From Thermoplasmata archaeon (GTDB lineage Archaea; Thermoplasmatota; Thermoplasmata; Thermoplasmatales; B87-G9), in NCBI GenBank assembly GCA_003649695.1, contig QMSR01000007.1, positions 1-16,665 on the forward strand: a stretch of 16,665 bases of DNA, in the 5' to 3' direction. The notes below the pieces were generated by a model that was not told the origin of the DNA, did not search any database, and saw only the letters and a program-made list of their open reading frames with translations. Position numbers and translations under genes: made by a program. Of this stretch, positions 1 through 7,834 are shown in pieces; positions within the stretch are counted from its first letter, which is position 1; every line of letters begins with the position of its first letter.

Positions 1-2941
1 AGAGCAATTTGGCTCCAGGAACTTCACCAAGGACAACAGAGATCGGATAGCTCTTCTGCAATACCATTTTAAGGAGAGAGTCAAAGAGATAGGAAACTGT
101 AGGAAGCCTATAGAGTCTAGTGTTAAACTTAAAGAGAGTTTCTGTAGTTCCTAGGCATATGGCATCGAATACTAACTTTTCTTGTAGATTGAGACATGAT
201 AAGATGATAGAAAGGCTAATGAGTCTCTTAAGGCCAAACTTTTGAAGGACAGTCTCTATTGGAATATTAGCCTTTGTGTATCCGGATAAGAGTGCATCAA
301 AGGCTATTGATTTGGGGATATGCAAAGTAGTAAGTACTGCATCAATAGGATGAGTGGTTTCTTTCTGCTTTTGTGCTATTAGGTCTAGAAGATAGCTCTT
401 TGGAATATTCGCTTTTCTTGCGATGAGATCGAAGACGTAATCAACATGGATATACGGAGCTGATATGAATATATCGAATGGAAGGTTCCTTTCTTCAGCA
501 GCCTTTATCAGAAGCGAAATAAGCAACTTTCTAGTTTCTTCCTTCTCTAGGAGAGCATCCAGATTAACATCTATTTTCTTGCTAATTCTCAGGAGAGTGT
601 CGAAGAGGAAGGGTAACTCAACATTGCTGGCATGTAGAAGAGTATCGATAATAGAATCCAAGCTATTTGATTTAAGGCAAATGGCATCTATGCTCATGGC
701 CTTCATTCTAGTTTTAGTCAGGAGTACATCATATGTAAAGGTTCGTAGATTATTCGATAGTCGTAAGATAATATCAAAGACAAGTTTCTTACCGACAGTT
801 GGCACTGTAAGAAGTGTATCAATAGCCATGAACACAGAGGATGTTCCTCTAAGTACAGAATCAAACTTCGCTTTGATCTCAGCATATTTCTCTCTTAGTA
901 GAGTATCGAATTGAATATCCCTCTCTGCTATCGCTCTGCATATCGTATCGAATAACATATCCGCTTCTATGTCCTCCTTCTTTATGATAGTATCGAACAC
1001 CTCCTTAGTCAAGAAAGTGCTGAGTAATAAAGTATTTAGACTCATATTGCTGGCGATGGTTGTCTCAAGGATAGCATCGAAGAGAGCATCAATTGAGATA
1101 TTAAATTTCTCTGCAATTGCATTGAAAGAATATGCCTTCCCTGCCTTATACCGAAGAGCTGCGTCAAACACCAATTCTCGTGGAACATTTGCCTTGGAAG
1201 CAAGCATATTTATAGTGAAGTCAGTCTCAAGTAATGCCTTGAGTAAGCTATCATAAACATGACTACGCTCAAGGTTATACTTCTCAACTATAGCATCAAG
1301 AAGGTGTTTAAGCTCTTCTGAAGAGGCGAATACCGCATTTATCGGAACATCAGCCTGCACTAATGAGGAGATGACAGCATCTATAGCATGTTCTCGATCA
1401 ATATTAAACCTCTTAATGAGAATGTCAATGAACTGAGATATGGTAGGAGATTTCTGCAGAATAATATCAGCAAGCACATCCTTCGAAATATTAAGCTTAG
1501 TTGCGATAGCATCAAGATATGTCGACTTGGATAGCATAGCAGAAATTAATGCATCATACTCATGTGATCTAGCTGGAGAAGCTTCGAGTATTGAGTCTAT
1601 TAGCATCGAAGCAATAAATGGCTTTGACAGCAGAGTGGTCAGGATGTAATCTTTAAGACCAGTGCCAGCAAGGACTGTATTAAGCTTATAATCAGATGCA
1701 ATTTTGAGAGCGGTCATAATCACGTCTAGATCATGGGATTTTGAAAGATAGGATCTAAGAATAGCATCGAATCCTAGAGATTGTTCGGTTGTAATCTGAA
1801 GCGTGGTGTCTAATACTTGGCTTATAGGAATATTCCTCCGTTCAGAAATAGAATTTAGGACGTAGCCGAGAGAATATTGACCTTCTGTTATGACATCTAC
1901 GAGATATTGCCTTTCTATTCCCAAACGCTCTGCTATTACATCAGCTATATGCGATTTAGAGACTATCTTTTTCAGGATCGTATCTGAATCAAAATCCTTT
2001 CCAAACGTTTTCTCGAGGATGACATCTATCAATGCATCTGCAAGCTCTGTCTTCTTCGCGATTAGGTCAAGCATATAAGACTTAGCCTTCTGAAGTTGTA
2101 AACTCACATCAAATTTATAGCTTTCGATTTCATTCAGTGCTTTGAGGATTGCATCTACATCGACTTGTCGTTTATTAGATGCTTTTAGTATTGCATCAGC
2201 TAGTATATCGACCTTATTGACCTTTGAAAGTAAAGCATCAATTAGATGCGGATTAGTCCTCATTGCTTGGAGTATGGAATCGAACAGAAAATCATATCTA
2301 GTTGTAGCTGAGATGATAGTATTAAGTGACAGCTTCCTCTCACCTAAGGCTTCTAATATGGAGTCTAAAACCATTTCTCTTGATTCCTTTGACTGCAGGA
2401 GTAAGTCAATATTAAATGGCTTAGTTAAATTCGTCTTAGAGATGATGATATCGACAACTGCATCCTTCAAACCCATTTTCTCTAGGATAGTATCAGCGGT
2501 TATATCAAGCTCCTTACGTGCTTTGAGAATGACATCAAGTATAATATCTTTCGAAAGATTAAGTCTTTCAAGCAGTAGATCAAGAGGATAATCGAGAGAT
2601 GAACTAGTCTGAAGAATAGTATCTGCAAGGAGAGATGCGGGAATGTTAGTTTTTTCAGATATTACATCGAAGAGAATATTCGAAGAGACAACAGTCTTCA
2701 GGATCGAATCTAGCTTATAGGAAAGTGGTATTTCTTTGGATAAGAGAACATCAGCTGGATATTCACGCTCTCCAAGGAGCGAGACCAAGGTGTCAAAAGT
2801 ATAGGCTAATGACTTGGTTATTGCTCCGATAGAGATGACTCGCGTTCCATCTTCTAGTATTCCATCTATCTTGAATTTACCCCACTCTGAGAGTAGGGAA
2901 TTAAAGGCAATTATTGAGCCGTATTCGGTTATATCAGTCAT
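1..2941 (-). CDS. Giant tandem-repeat virion protein, 980+ aa (3' end off window)
   Basis: An uninterrupted frame runs from the ATG at 2941 to the left edge with no stop. I checked the plus strand in frame for reverse-complement stops through most of its length. After a 48-residue leader (MTDITEYGSIIAFNSLLSEW...) the whole protein is a degenerate repeat of 14 or 15 residues (listed separately). No transmembrane segment, signal peptide or cysteine cluster is seen; about every seventh residue is Asp, Lys or Glu. It follows the presumed tail genes and overlaps the upstream gene by 8 bases. Its length, lack of other domains and position suit either a tape-measure-type ruler or a long fibre/adhesin. 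The plus-strand frames in this region are only antisense shadows of it. The C-terminus, which could settle the role, lies outside the window. Confidence 0.88.
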   Translation of the reverse strand, partial: MTDITEYGSIIAFNSLLSEWGKFKIDGILEDGTRVISIGAITKSLAYTFDTLVSLLGEREYPADVLLSKEIPLSYKLDSILKTVVSSNILFDVISEKTNIPASLLADTILQTSSSLDYPLDLLLERLNLSKDIILDVILKARKELDITADTILEKMGLKDAVVDIIISKTNLTKPFNIDLLLQSKESREMVLDSILEALGERKLSLNTIISATTRYDFLFDSILQAMRTNPHLIDALLSKVNKVDILADAILKASNKRQVDVDAILKALNEIESYKFDVSLQLQKAKSYMLDLIAKKTELADALIDVILEKTFGKDFDSDTILKKIVSKSHIADVIAERLGIERQYLVDVITEGQYSLGYVLNSISERRNIPISQVLDTTLQITTEQSLGFDAILRSYLSKSHDLDVIMTALKIASDYKLNTVLAGTGLKDYILTTLLSKPFIASMLIDSILEASPARSHEYDALISAMLSKSTYLDAIATKLNISKDVLADIILQKSPTISQFIDILIKRFNIDREHAIDAVISSLVQADVPINAVFASSEELKHLLDAIVEKYNLERSHVYDSLLKALLETDFTINMLASKANVPRELVFDAALRYKAGKAYSFNAIAEKFNISIDALFDAILETTIASNMSLNTLLLSTFLTKEVFDTIIKKEDIEADMLFDTICRAIAERDIQFDTLLREKYAEIKAKFDSVLRGTSSVFMAIDTLLTVPTVGKKLVFDIILRLSNNLRTFTYDVLLTKTRMKAMSIDAICLKSNSLDSIIDTLLHASNVELPFLFDTLLRISKKIDVNLDALLEKEETRKLLISLLIKAAEERNLPFDIFISAPYIHVDYVFDLIARKANIPKSYLLDLIAQKQKETTHPIDAVLTTLHIPKSIAFDALLSGYTKANIPIETVLQKFGLKRLISLSIILSCLNLQEKLVFDAICLGTTETLFKFNTRLYRLPTVSYLFDSLLKMVLQKSYPISVVLGEVPGAKLL
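2..2797 (-). repeat. About 65 degenerate 14/15-residue protein repeats
   Basis: From residue 49 on, units begin with a hydrophobic residue then Asp, then x-Ile/Leu-Leu, as in FDTLL, LDAIA, ADTIL and IDSIL. I count about 65 units; roughly 52 keep the Asp, the others mostly have Asn, Ser, Thr or Glu. Units of 14 residues often alternate with units of 15; many 15-residue units read like LDAIATKLNISKDVL, with an N-I/L-x-x-S/K turn, while 14-residue units end in patterns like SKSHD or DYP. DNA identity between units is low, so they are old or selected duplications rather than recent slippage. Average spacing is about 14.3 residues, or about 43 bases. Confidence 0.9.
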
Positions 2942-3710
2942 ATAAATCGAGAGGTCTTATCTTCCATTTTGTAGGCACTGTGTTTCTTCTCACATAAGGA
3001 TGATGAGTCGTATATGCAGCAGTGCTAATACTATTCTGATTTGTAACATCTCCAAGCTCAAGACGATATAATTTATAAGTTGGAGATGGTGCCCAAGGAG
3101 AAAGATCAATAACATCGAGATAACCTTCTGCTTTGCCTGTACCAGTTGAACATCTATGAACGGGAACAAAGGGATTATCAGAATGATATGGTGAGGAGCC
3201 TTGAGTAGCTGTTGGTCCTTTCGTCACTTCAATAACATTGCATTCCCATAAGCAGATGTATTTACCAAATAGTCCAACTCTCGTTGGTTGTACTTGTCGT
3301 AATTGATAATCCCAGTTAAAGCCCGAGACTGATGCCCACATTTTAATTGCAAGTGTATCACCAGCGGAAACATCGTAATAACAGCATTCGAATGACCAAT
3401 AATAGTTATTAGCTACGTATCTGTTTCTTGAGTAGAGCTCACTTCCGTTTTTTAGCATCTTGTGATAAACATAACCGTTTGAGCCAGAACTATTCTTTCC
3501 ACTTGTGACCACAAGTACGATATATTGCACACTCTCAGGTTCAATATTAAATTCTGGTAAATCAGACGAGGATATTGTAAAGCTAATTTGTGGTGTTGCA
3601 GGCTCTGAAGTTGGCAGAGCTTCTGGCTTATCCTTATATTCTTCATAAGGATCTTGAAGGGTTATTTCTAACACCCTACGGCTCCTAATTATTGGAGGGA
3701 TGACTGTCAT
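2934..3710 (-). CDS. Beta-rich structural protein next to the giant repeat gene, 258 aa
   Basis: The first 45 residues are polar and proline-rich (EALPTSEPATP), probably a flexible linker. The rest is beta-rich with many Tyr, Trp, Ser and Asn (YIVLVVTSGKNSSGSNGYVYHK, YWSFECCYYDVSAGDTLAIKMWASVSG), as in carbohydrate-binding or virion jelly-roll domains. It has a good GGTGG ribosome-binding element and an ATGA overlap upstream, and overlaps the giant repeat gene by 8 bases. The arrangement suggests a tail-tip or fibre-associated protein working with the repeat protein. No family is recognised. Confidence 0.72.
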   Translation of the reverse strand: MTVIPPIIRSRRVLEITLQDPYEEYKDKPEALPTSEPATPQISFTISSSDLPEFNIEPESVQYIVLVVTSGKNSSGSNGYVYHKMLKNGSELYSRNRYVANNYYWSFECCYYDVSAGDTLAIKMWASVSGFNWDYQLRQVQPTRVGLFGKYICLWECNVIEVTKGPTATQGSSPYHSDNPFVPVHRCSTGTGKAEGYLDVIDLSPWAPSPTYKLYRLELGDVTNQNSISTAAYTTHHPYVRRNTVPTKWKIRPLDLYD

Positions 3711-3943
3711 TCAACCACCAATATATCTTCAAGATCAGCATCTCGATGAATCTCTCTTATGGATTGCAGAACATCATCTTTTTTATCGATGTAACTATCT
3801 GGAAGGAGTATTGAGAGTTTATTTTCAATGTATGAATAGCCTACCCCCAAATTGTCAGAGATCTTTGATGAGACATCCTGATGGATCTTTTCGAGAGTTG
3901 TATCATTCGAATAATAGACATTGCTAAAAATCATCTCTATCAT
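3707..3943 (-). CDS. Small unidentified protein, 78 aa
   Basis: No family is recognised. The 78-residue product mixes a beta-like N-terminus (MIEMIFSNVYYSND) with helical, acidic segments (EKIHQDVSSKISDNL, DDVLQSIREIHRDADLEDIL). A GGGA element sits before the first ATG, and a second ATG at codon 4 could also serve. Its stop overlaps the next gene's ATG by 4 bases (ATGA), which supports a real, translationally coupled gene. It might be a tail-assembly chaperone by position; this is a guess. Confidence 0.65.
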   Translation of the reverse strand: MIEMIFSNVYYSNDTTLEKIHQDVSSKISDNLGVGYSYIENKLSILLPDSYIDKKDDVLQSIREIHRDADLEDILVVE

Positions 3944-3952
3944 TTCCCATCA

Positions 3953-4243
3953 CTATTTCGTTTGGATACCATCATAGCCTATAAGTCTTGCATTGCTTGT
4001 GTCTTTGTTATGGACCTTGAGATAAACTGAATTGGTAACATGGAAGGCATATTTTGCATACACGCCAGCTCCAGAATCACTATCAAACACTAGATTATTT
4101 GTTCCATCAGTAAGCACCAGTTCAATATCATACTCATGATAGATATTGTGGATGACCCACTCTTCATTGGATGGTGGTTGGATTGTTAAATACCCGTTAG
4201 CAGAAACTGAACTGATATTACTCTTTACGTCTCCTACAGCCAT
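3953..4243 (-). CDS. Small beta-sandwich virion-like protein, 96 aa
   Basis: The product opens MAVGDVKSNISSVSANGYLTIQPP and continues with alternating hydrophobic strands (WVIHNIYHEYDIELVLTDG, AFHVTNSVYLKVHNKD, RLIGYDGIQTK). It has no cysteines and no predicted helices. This pattern fits a single compact beta-sandwich such as a capsid or tail accessory subunit. I do not recognise a named family. Only 4 bases separate it from the zinc-ribbon gene. Confidence 0.72.
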   Translation of the reverse strand: MAVGDVKSNISSVSANGYLTIQPPSNEEWVIHNIYHEYDIELVLTDGTNNLVFDSDSGAGVYAKYAFHVTNSVYLKVHNKDTSNARLIGYDGIQTK

Positions 4244-4247
4244 TTAA

Positions 4248-4934
4248 TTACTCATATTTTACAGTAACATCCCCATTCTCAGACACGTACAAGATTGTCT
4301 TGTAATTTCTATCGTTGATCGTCTCTTGATACCCAACAGCGTAGAGCCTCCATCTTCGCTCTCGGCTATACTGAACAGTTGTCACTCTCACTCGCTTCAG
4401 ATGTCCTCCACACTTAGGACAGTGTCCTGGGCCTCCTTTCTCAGGCGGAGTATTTTCAGTATCTTCGAATCGTTCAAATTTTTCTCCACAATCCTTACAT
4501 ACAAAATAGTCATGAGCACCACAATAGGGACAAATTGGAGAGGGATACTTAGTGTTGTCAAAGATTTTTGTGTCCTGATTTACTGCAAATTCATTACCGC
4601 AGGATTGACAGATACGATACTCTTCATTTGCAATGAAATTTCTGGTGAACAGGATAAATCTTTTCTTGTCCGTGATTTCAACCTCTACCTTTGGCAGAAA
4701 TGGATTTGATACAGCTGGTATGCCCCTCTTATTCAGTTCTTCTGCAGCTAGTGGAGAGAGAGGATACCATCCAACTTTTACTAATTTGGATTGGTCAATA
4801 TCCGTTATCTTATTTGCATGATAGTCATTAGGATCATACTGAGGAAGACAAGTACCATCATTATAGTGTGCAATCCAAAAATAACAAATAGGGTGAGGCT
4901 GGGATGCCATATCACCACCCATTGTATTGGGCAT
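4248..4934 (-). CDS. Double zinc-ribbon protein in the structural operon
   Basis: The 228-residue protein opens with a beta-type region (YFWIAHYNDGTCLPQYDPND, then DIDQSKLVKVGWYPL). It then has two zinc ribbons: C109/C112 pairing with C135/C138, and C146/C149 pairing with C172/C175. A C-terminal beta region ends YVSENGDVTVKYE. Zinc ribbons bind nucleic acid or proteins or act as structural staples, so it may be regulatory rather than virion. The ATG at 4934 has no ribosome-binding site, while the ATG at 4910 follows GGTGGTGAT, so the product may begin at residue 9 (MASQPHP). The WIAHY-to-DID segment looks like a recurrent virus-associated domain, but I cannot name it. Confidence 0.75.
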   Translation of the reverse strand: MPNTMGGDMASQPHPICYFWIAHYNDGTCLPQYDPNDYHANKITDIDQSKLVKVGWYPLSPLAAEELNKRGIPAVSNPFLPKVEVEITDKKRFILFTRNFIANEEYRICQSCGNEFAVNQDTKIFDNTKYPSPICPYCGAHDYFVCKDCGEKFERFEDTENTPPEKGGPGHCPKCGGHLKRVRVTTVQYSRERRWRLYAVGYQETINDRNYKTILYVSENGDVTVKYE

Positions 4935-4967
4935 TGGTTTTCATTTTACAGAAACATAAGAACATAA

Positions 4968-5594
4968 TTACGCCTCGTCGTATACGAAGGTAGCTGTCCT
5001 ATCGGGCTTCAGGCCCTGAGTTGCACCAGGTCCAACCAATACTTGTGTGACTACTAAATAGGATTTTCCAGTCTCTCCAGCACCAACGACTTGACCAGAC
5101 TGTACCATCAGGGCATTGTCAAGTGAATCAAAGTTTGTAATGCTCATCTTTTTACCTGCAGTTGTTGAATAATAGCTATGAGTTGTTTCTATGGGATCAC
5201 CACTCTGACCAACCGTACCAGTAGCTTGATCATAGTTTGATATTGGACAGCCCTGAGAAAGAGTCCTGCAGTCTTCAACAGTTGAGGAAGATACCCCAAC
5301 TATGAGATCTCCACCTGTTCCTAATGACCAATCTGCATTTGGTGAGGTTGTCCAAGTCTGGTAGTATCTGACGTTCTTAATGTAGGTGTCCGGTCCAGAA
5401 GTTATGTCTAAGCAATGGCTCTTCCAGAAGCTCCTGTTAATGCCAGAGTCTGGTATTGGTATCGGGTATGCAGTGCTATCAGAATCTGCTAGATCTGCAG
5501 TGTAGTATCTAGATGGATTGCTCTCATCTTTGAGTGTGTACGTTGGAGAAGCCTCCGGGCCTGTTACCTCTTTTATTACTACAGTCGCTACCAT
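4968..5594 (-). CDS. Virion-like beta-rich protein, 208 aa
   Basis: I cannot place this protein in a named family. It is rich in Ser, Thr, Gly and Tyr, has few charged helices, and opens VATVVIKEVTGPEASPTYTLKD, ending with a VVTQVLVGPGATQGLKPDRTATFVYDEA strand block. This composition is typical of tail-tube, neck or capsid-spike beta-sandwich proteins. Two cysteines in TVEDCRTLSQGCPIS are close together. Position after the connector makes a tail or neck role likely, possibly the tail tube itself. The related phrase GPTATQGSSP occurs in the 258-residue protein nearer the left end, hinting at a shared building block. Confidence 0.7.
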   Translation of the reverse strand: MVATVVIKEVTGPEASPTYTLKDESNPSRYYTADLADSDSTAYPIPIPDSGINRSFWKSHCLDITSGPDTYIKNVRYYQTWTTSPNADWSLGTGGDLIVGVSSSTVEDCRTLSQGCPISNYDQATGTVGQSGDPIETTHSYYSTTAGKKMSITNFDSLDNALMVQSGQVVGAGETGKSYLVVTQVLVGPGATQGLKPDRTATFVYDEA

Positions 5595-5621
5595 TCTTTT
5601 AGTTTCTACCTATATGACACA

Positions 5622-6035
5622 TCAAACATCCCAAGCGTTTGATTTATCAAGCCTGAAATAATACTTCGCTGATTTAGCCCTAAGCATAGCTAAGGCCATT
5701 TCACGATAAATCGCATAAGCGTTATAGGCTTCCTTTCCGTATCGATCAGATATTCTATAGGAATAATCGCCTAGCTTTTCAGACAATATGACATTGTATT
5801 TCTTTGAGATAGATGGATTTTGTACAATCTGAGATACAACTAGCAGGAGTGCTGGGATCTTAGCATCCTCCCGAGATGGCATAGTTCCATTGAAATAAGC
5901 ATCGGCTATGAACCTCTCTATTGTTTCTATCTTAAGTAGTAATTCTGCTTTGGAGATGTCATCATAGGAAAGGGGTGGTGAGAAGAAATTTCTTACTTCA
6001 TGCTCTTTAACTAATTTAGGCTCGTAATCAGTCAT
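5622..6035 (-). CDS. Putative head-tail connector / head completion protein (gp6-like)
   Basis: The 137-residue protein is almost all alpha-helical. Its opening, VRNFFSPPLSYDDISKAELLLKIETIERFIADAYF, followed by a long helical part and a C-terminal AYAIYREMALAMLRAKSAKYYF helix, has the shape of gp6/SPP1 gp15-type adaptor proteins that extend the portal ring. A GGAG ribosome-binding site sits 8 bases before the ATG. The slot two genes after the capsid gene fits. The call rests on layout and predicted helicity; no unique motif proves it. Confidence 0.55.
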   Translation of the reverse strand: MTDYEPKLVKEHEVRNFFSPPLSYDDISKAELLLKIETIERFIADAYFNGTMPSREDAKIPALLLVVSQIVQNPSISKKYNVILSEKLGDYSYRISDRYGKEAYNAYAIYREMALAMLRAKSAKYYFRLDKSNAWDV

Positions 6036-6037
6036 AG

Positions 6038-6325
6038 CTAATCTCCTATTTCAGGCCTAGCTTCACGCAGATCAACATATTTAGGACTCCTAACTGCATA
6101 ATTAGTGATATAATGCTCAGTCGAAATAGTATATGTCCAAGGATTTGTCTTACCTCCACCCAGCGGGAATGTGATCTCTAAATCTTCTCTCTGATCCTCG
6201 CTAATAAGATTTCTATCCATGAGTCCTGCTCTTCTTAGCTCCTCAGATGTTTCTCGCATCCACAATTCTTTCCCGTTTCCAGTATGCATATAACTCAAAT
6301 ATAGTTGGAGAGGAGAGGGAAACAT
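6038..6325 (-). CDS. Small head-region protein, 95 aa
   Basis: I do not recognise the family. The protein starts MFPSPLQLYL, has a charged helical stretch in the middle (LWMRETSEELRRAGLMDRN) and a polar C-terminus. It is encoded between the major capsid gene and a probable connector, the region where viruses keep head-completion proteins. The 42-base leader contains CCTCC runs rather than a purine-rich ribosome-binding site, so the start could be a later ATG (residue 13). The next gene begins 2 bases after its stop. Confidence 0.7.
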   Translation of the reverse strand: MFPSPLQLYLSYMHTGNGKELWMRETSEELRRAGLMDRNLISEDQREDLEITFPLGGGKTNPWTYTISTEHYITNYAVRSPKYVDLREARPEIGD

Positions 6326-6367
6326 GAAAACATAAATAGAGGAGGAGTTGGCGATATTGGAGGAGGA

Positions 6368-7339
6368 TTACTTCGAGAGTATCCTCACTCCAGCATCGTC
6401 ATGCAGTATGCCAACTCCAAACCTCATCTTAGCGATTATGCCCTCCAAGTCTCTTATTGGATCCTCGTATCTCGTGACTGTTATGTCGTCTCTCATCACT
6501 ATAACTGCAGTGTTGTTGCTGTCGAGCACTAAGCCATAGTAGTGATTGTCAGCATCAGTTCCATCCCAGTATACTCCGCTCTCATCGCTTGGCGTCACGC
6601 TCAGGGTGTATGGCTTCAAGCCAAGCAGTCTCGGAATGGTGCCCTCTCTGAGCGGTGCTTCAGTTCCTGCATATGCTACGTAAGCCAGATTGCTGTCCTG
6701 GAGTAAGTAGCCCTCAGCTGCTGGGTGGGTTATAAGTACATCAGGCATCCAGTTCTTTTCTTTGACCTTGGATATAGCCTCAGCGATATCGGTTACAGCG
6801 ATGTGAGTTCCTGCTGGATCGATTGCTGTTATGCCATCCATCTCTGTCAAGAGCTTCTCCAAGACTACTCTGTTCAGTGTGTTTTCGAGTCTAAGACCTG
6901 CCTTCTTTATCTCATGCTCGATTATATTGAATAGGCAGTCATCAATCATCTCTTTTGTTATCAACGGTCTGGTTGCATATTTCTTAACCTCTACGTCTAC
7001 CTTGCTGTAGCCCTCCTGATCTACTGGCACTGCACTACCCTCTGGGACTTCCTTAGCATAAGCACCCGGAGATCCTACTACGAATCTTACACTGTAGCTC
7101 TTCGTCTTCTGAACTGGAAAGACGTTCCTTACACACTTGGCAGGCTCAGCACCCTCATAGACTTTCTTGATTACCTCTTCCTGCAGCAGAGTTGTCTCGC
7201 TTATGTCCTCTGCTTGCAGGAGCATTTTCACTGCCTTCTCTCCAACAGTTTTCTTGAAGGCCTCTGAATTCAGCATTCTCTTTCTCTCAGAGTTACCTGC
7301 AAATGCGTATTCTAGAAGTTTAACAAATCTACTTGCCAT
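6368..7339 (-). CDS. Major capsid protein, HK97 fold
   Basis: The 323-residue protein is the likely capsid shell subunit. After a helical N-terminal arm (1-60), the sequence enters an E-loop-like stretch (VQKTKSYSVRFVVGSPGAYAKEVPEGSAVPV). It continues with a spine-helix region (YATRPLITKEMIDDCLFNIIEHEIKKAGLRLENTLNRVVLEKLL). The A-domain half follows, with DVLITHPAAEGYLLQDSN, LLGLKPYTLSV and a beta-rich end (NTAVIVMRDDITVTRYEDP) as in HK97/DUF-type capsid proteins. An AGGTTGAT ribosome-binding element sits before the ATG. The slot after decoration and before small connector genes agrees. No obvious N-terminal delta domain is present, which fits scaffolding by the upstream separate fusion protein. 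Confidence 0.88.
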   Translation of the reverse strand: MASRFVKLLEYAFAGNSERKRMLNSEAFKKTVGEKAVKMLLQAEDISETTLLQEEVIKKVYEGAEPAKCVRNVFPVQKTKSYSVRFVVGSPGAYAKEVPEGSAVPVDQEGYSKVDVEVKKYATRPLITKEMIDDCLFNIIEHEIKKAGLRLENTLNRVVLEKLLTEMDGITAIDPAGTHIAVTDIAEAISKVKEKNWMPDVLITHPAAEGYLLQDSNLAYVAYAGTEAPLREGTIPRLLGLKPYTLSVTPSDESGVYWDGTDADNHYYGLVLDSNNTAVIVMRDDITVTRYEDPIRDLEGIIAKMRFGVGILHDDAGVRILSK

Positions 7340-7398
7340 ATCAACCTACAAATTTAGCCAACATAACACATGTTAAAACAGAGAAACATGAAGAAGGA

Positions 7399-7776
7399 CT
7401 AGATCAGAAGTACCTTTCCAGTTCCTGGTAAGCTGGAAGGTGCCTCAAGCAATATTGCCATCACTCTGCCAGTACCATTGACGTCTAGCCATCCCTTGTT
7501 GTACTTGAGCAAGGCACCAACTGTATCAGATCCAGATCCGGATATTCTAGCTTTCACGATGTTGCCAGGACCCCAGACCATCACCTTTTCGCCATCGCTT
7601 GCATCATAGGCTGCTATTCCAATGCCGTTTGCAGATGAAGAAGCCGGAACGTAGACCTTCATATCATCAGTAGGTACGACTGCCTGTCCGGCTTTTATTG
7701 TGCCGCTAGCTGTAAAAGGCAGCATGGAGCCTTCAGGCACTATTTCAATCGGTTGGGTTGGACTCGTAAACGCCAT
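7399..7776 (-). CDS. Putative capsid decoration protein (DUF2190-like)
   Basis: The 125-residue protein is beta-rich and hydrophobic with no cysteines, like phage lambda gpD-type or DUF2190 decoration proteins that stabilise the expanded capsid. Typical segments are an extended N-terminus (SPTQPIEIVPEGS), TIKAGQAVVPTDD, GIGIAAYDASDGEKVMVWGPGN and a closing RVMAILLEA strand. The gene is directly before the major capsid gene and directly after the protease-scaffold, the standard decoration-gene slot. A GGGAT ribosome-binding element precedes the ATG. Assignment relies on composition, motif spacing and position. Confidence 0.65.
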   Translation of the reverse strand: MAFTSPTQPIEIVPEGSMLPFTASGTIKAGQAVVPTDDMKVYVPASSSANGIGIAAYDASDGEKVMVWGPGNIVKARISGSGSDTVGALLKYNKGWLDVNGTGRVMAILLEAPSSLPGTGKVLLI

Positions 7777-7813
7777 ATCCCTTTAGTCGTATTTAGCGAA
7801 ATATGGAACAGAC

Positions 7814-7823
7814 ATAATTATAC
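7814..7823 (-). promoter_or_regulatory. Possible archaeal TATA-like element before the decoration/capsid genes
   Basis: The 57-base gap between the scaffold and decoration genes holds the minus-strand sequence GTATAATTAT, about 38 bases before the decoration ATG. This is a reasonable distance for an archaeal TATA box serving a short-leader transcript. A separate promoter here would help give the high output needed for decoration and capsid protein. No clear BRE purine run is seen in front, and the region is AT-rich, so this is only a candidate. Confidence 0.25.
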
Positions 7824-7834
7824 GAGAAAGACAT

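Noticed and set aside
465..2591. Several plus-strand open frames of 60 to 150 codons in the left 2.9 kb
   Set aside because: They lie antisense to the repeat protein and are Ser/Ile-rich because they read the complement of its Asp-Ile-Leu codons. They have no family signals and no operon logic.
1..2900. Regularly spaced GCATC/ATCGAA words about 43 bases apart on the plus strand, looking like a CRISPR or iteron array
   Set aside because: They are the complement of the conserved FDAIL-type codons of the protein repeats. Units are not identical, there are no unique spacers, and the frame stays open throughout.
6330..6367. GGAGGAG direct repeats on the plus strand between the capsid gene and the 95-residue gene, considered as a terminator or regulatory hairpin
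   Set aside because: No complementary arm and no T-run on the coding strand; too little to call.
7340..7398. Search for a promoter in the gap before the major capsid gene
   Set aside because: Beyond the ribosome-binding site I see no TATA-like element; the near-palindrome around TAACACATGTTA is imperfect and may be chance.
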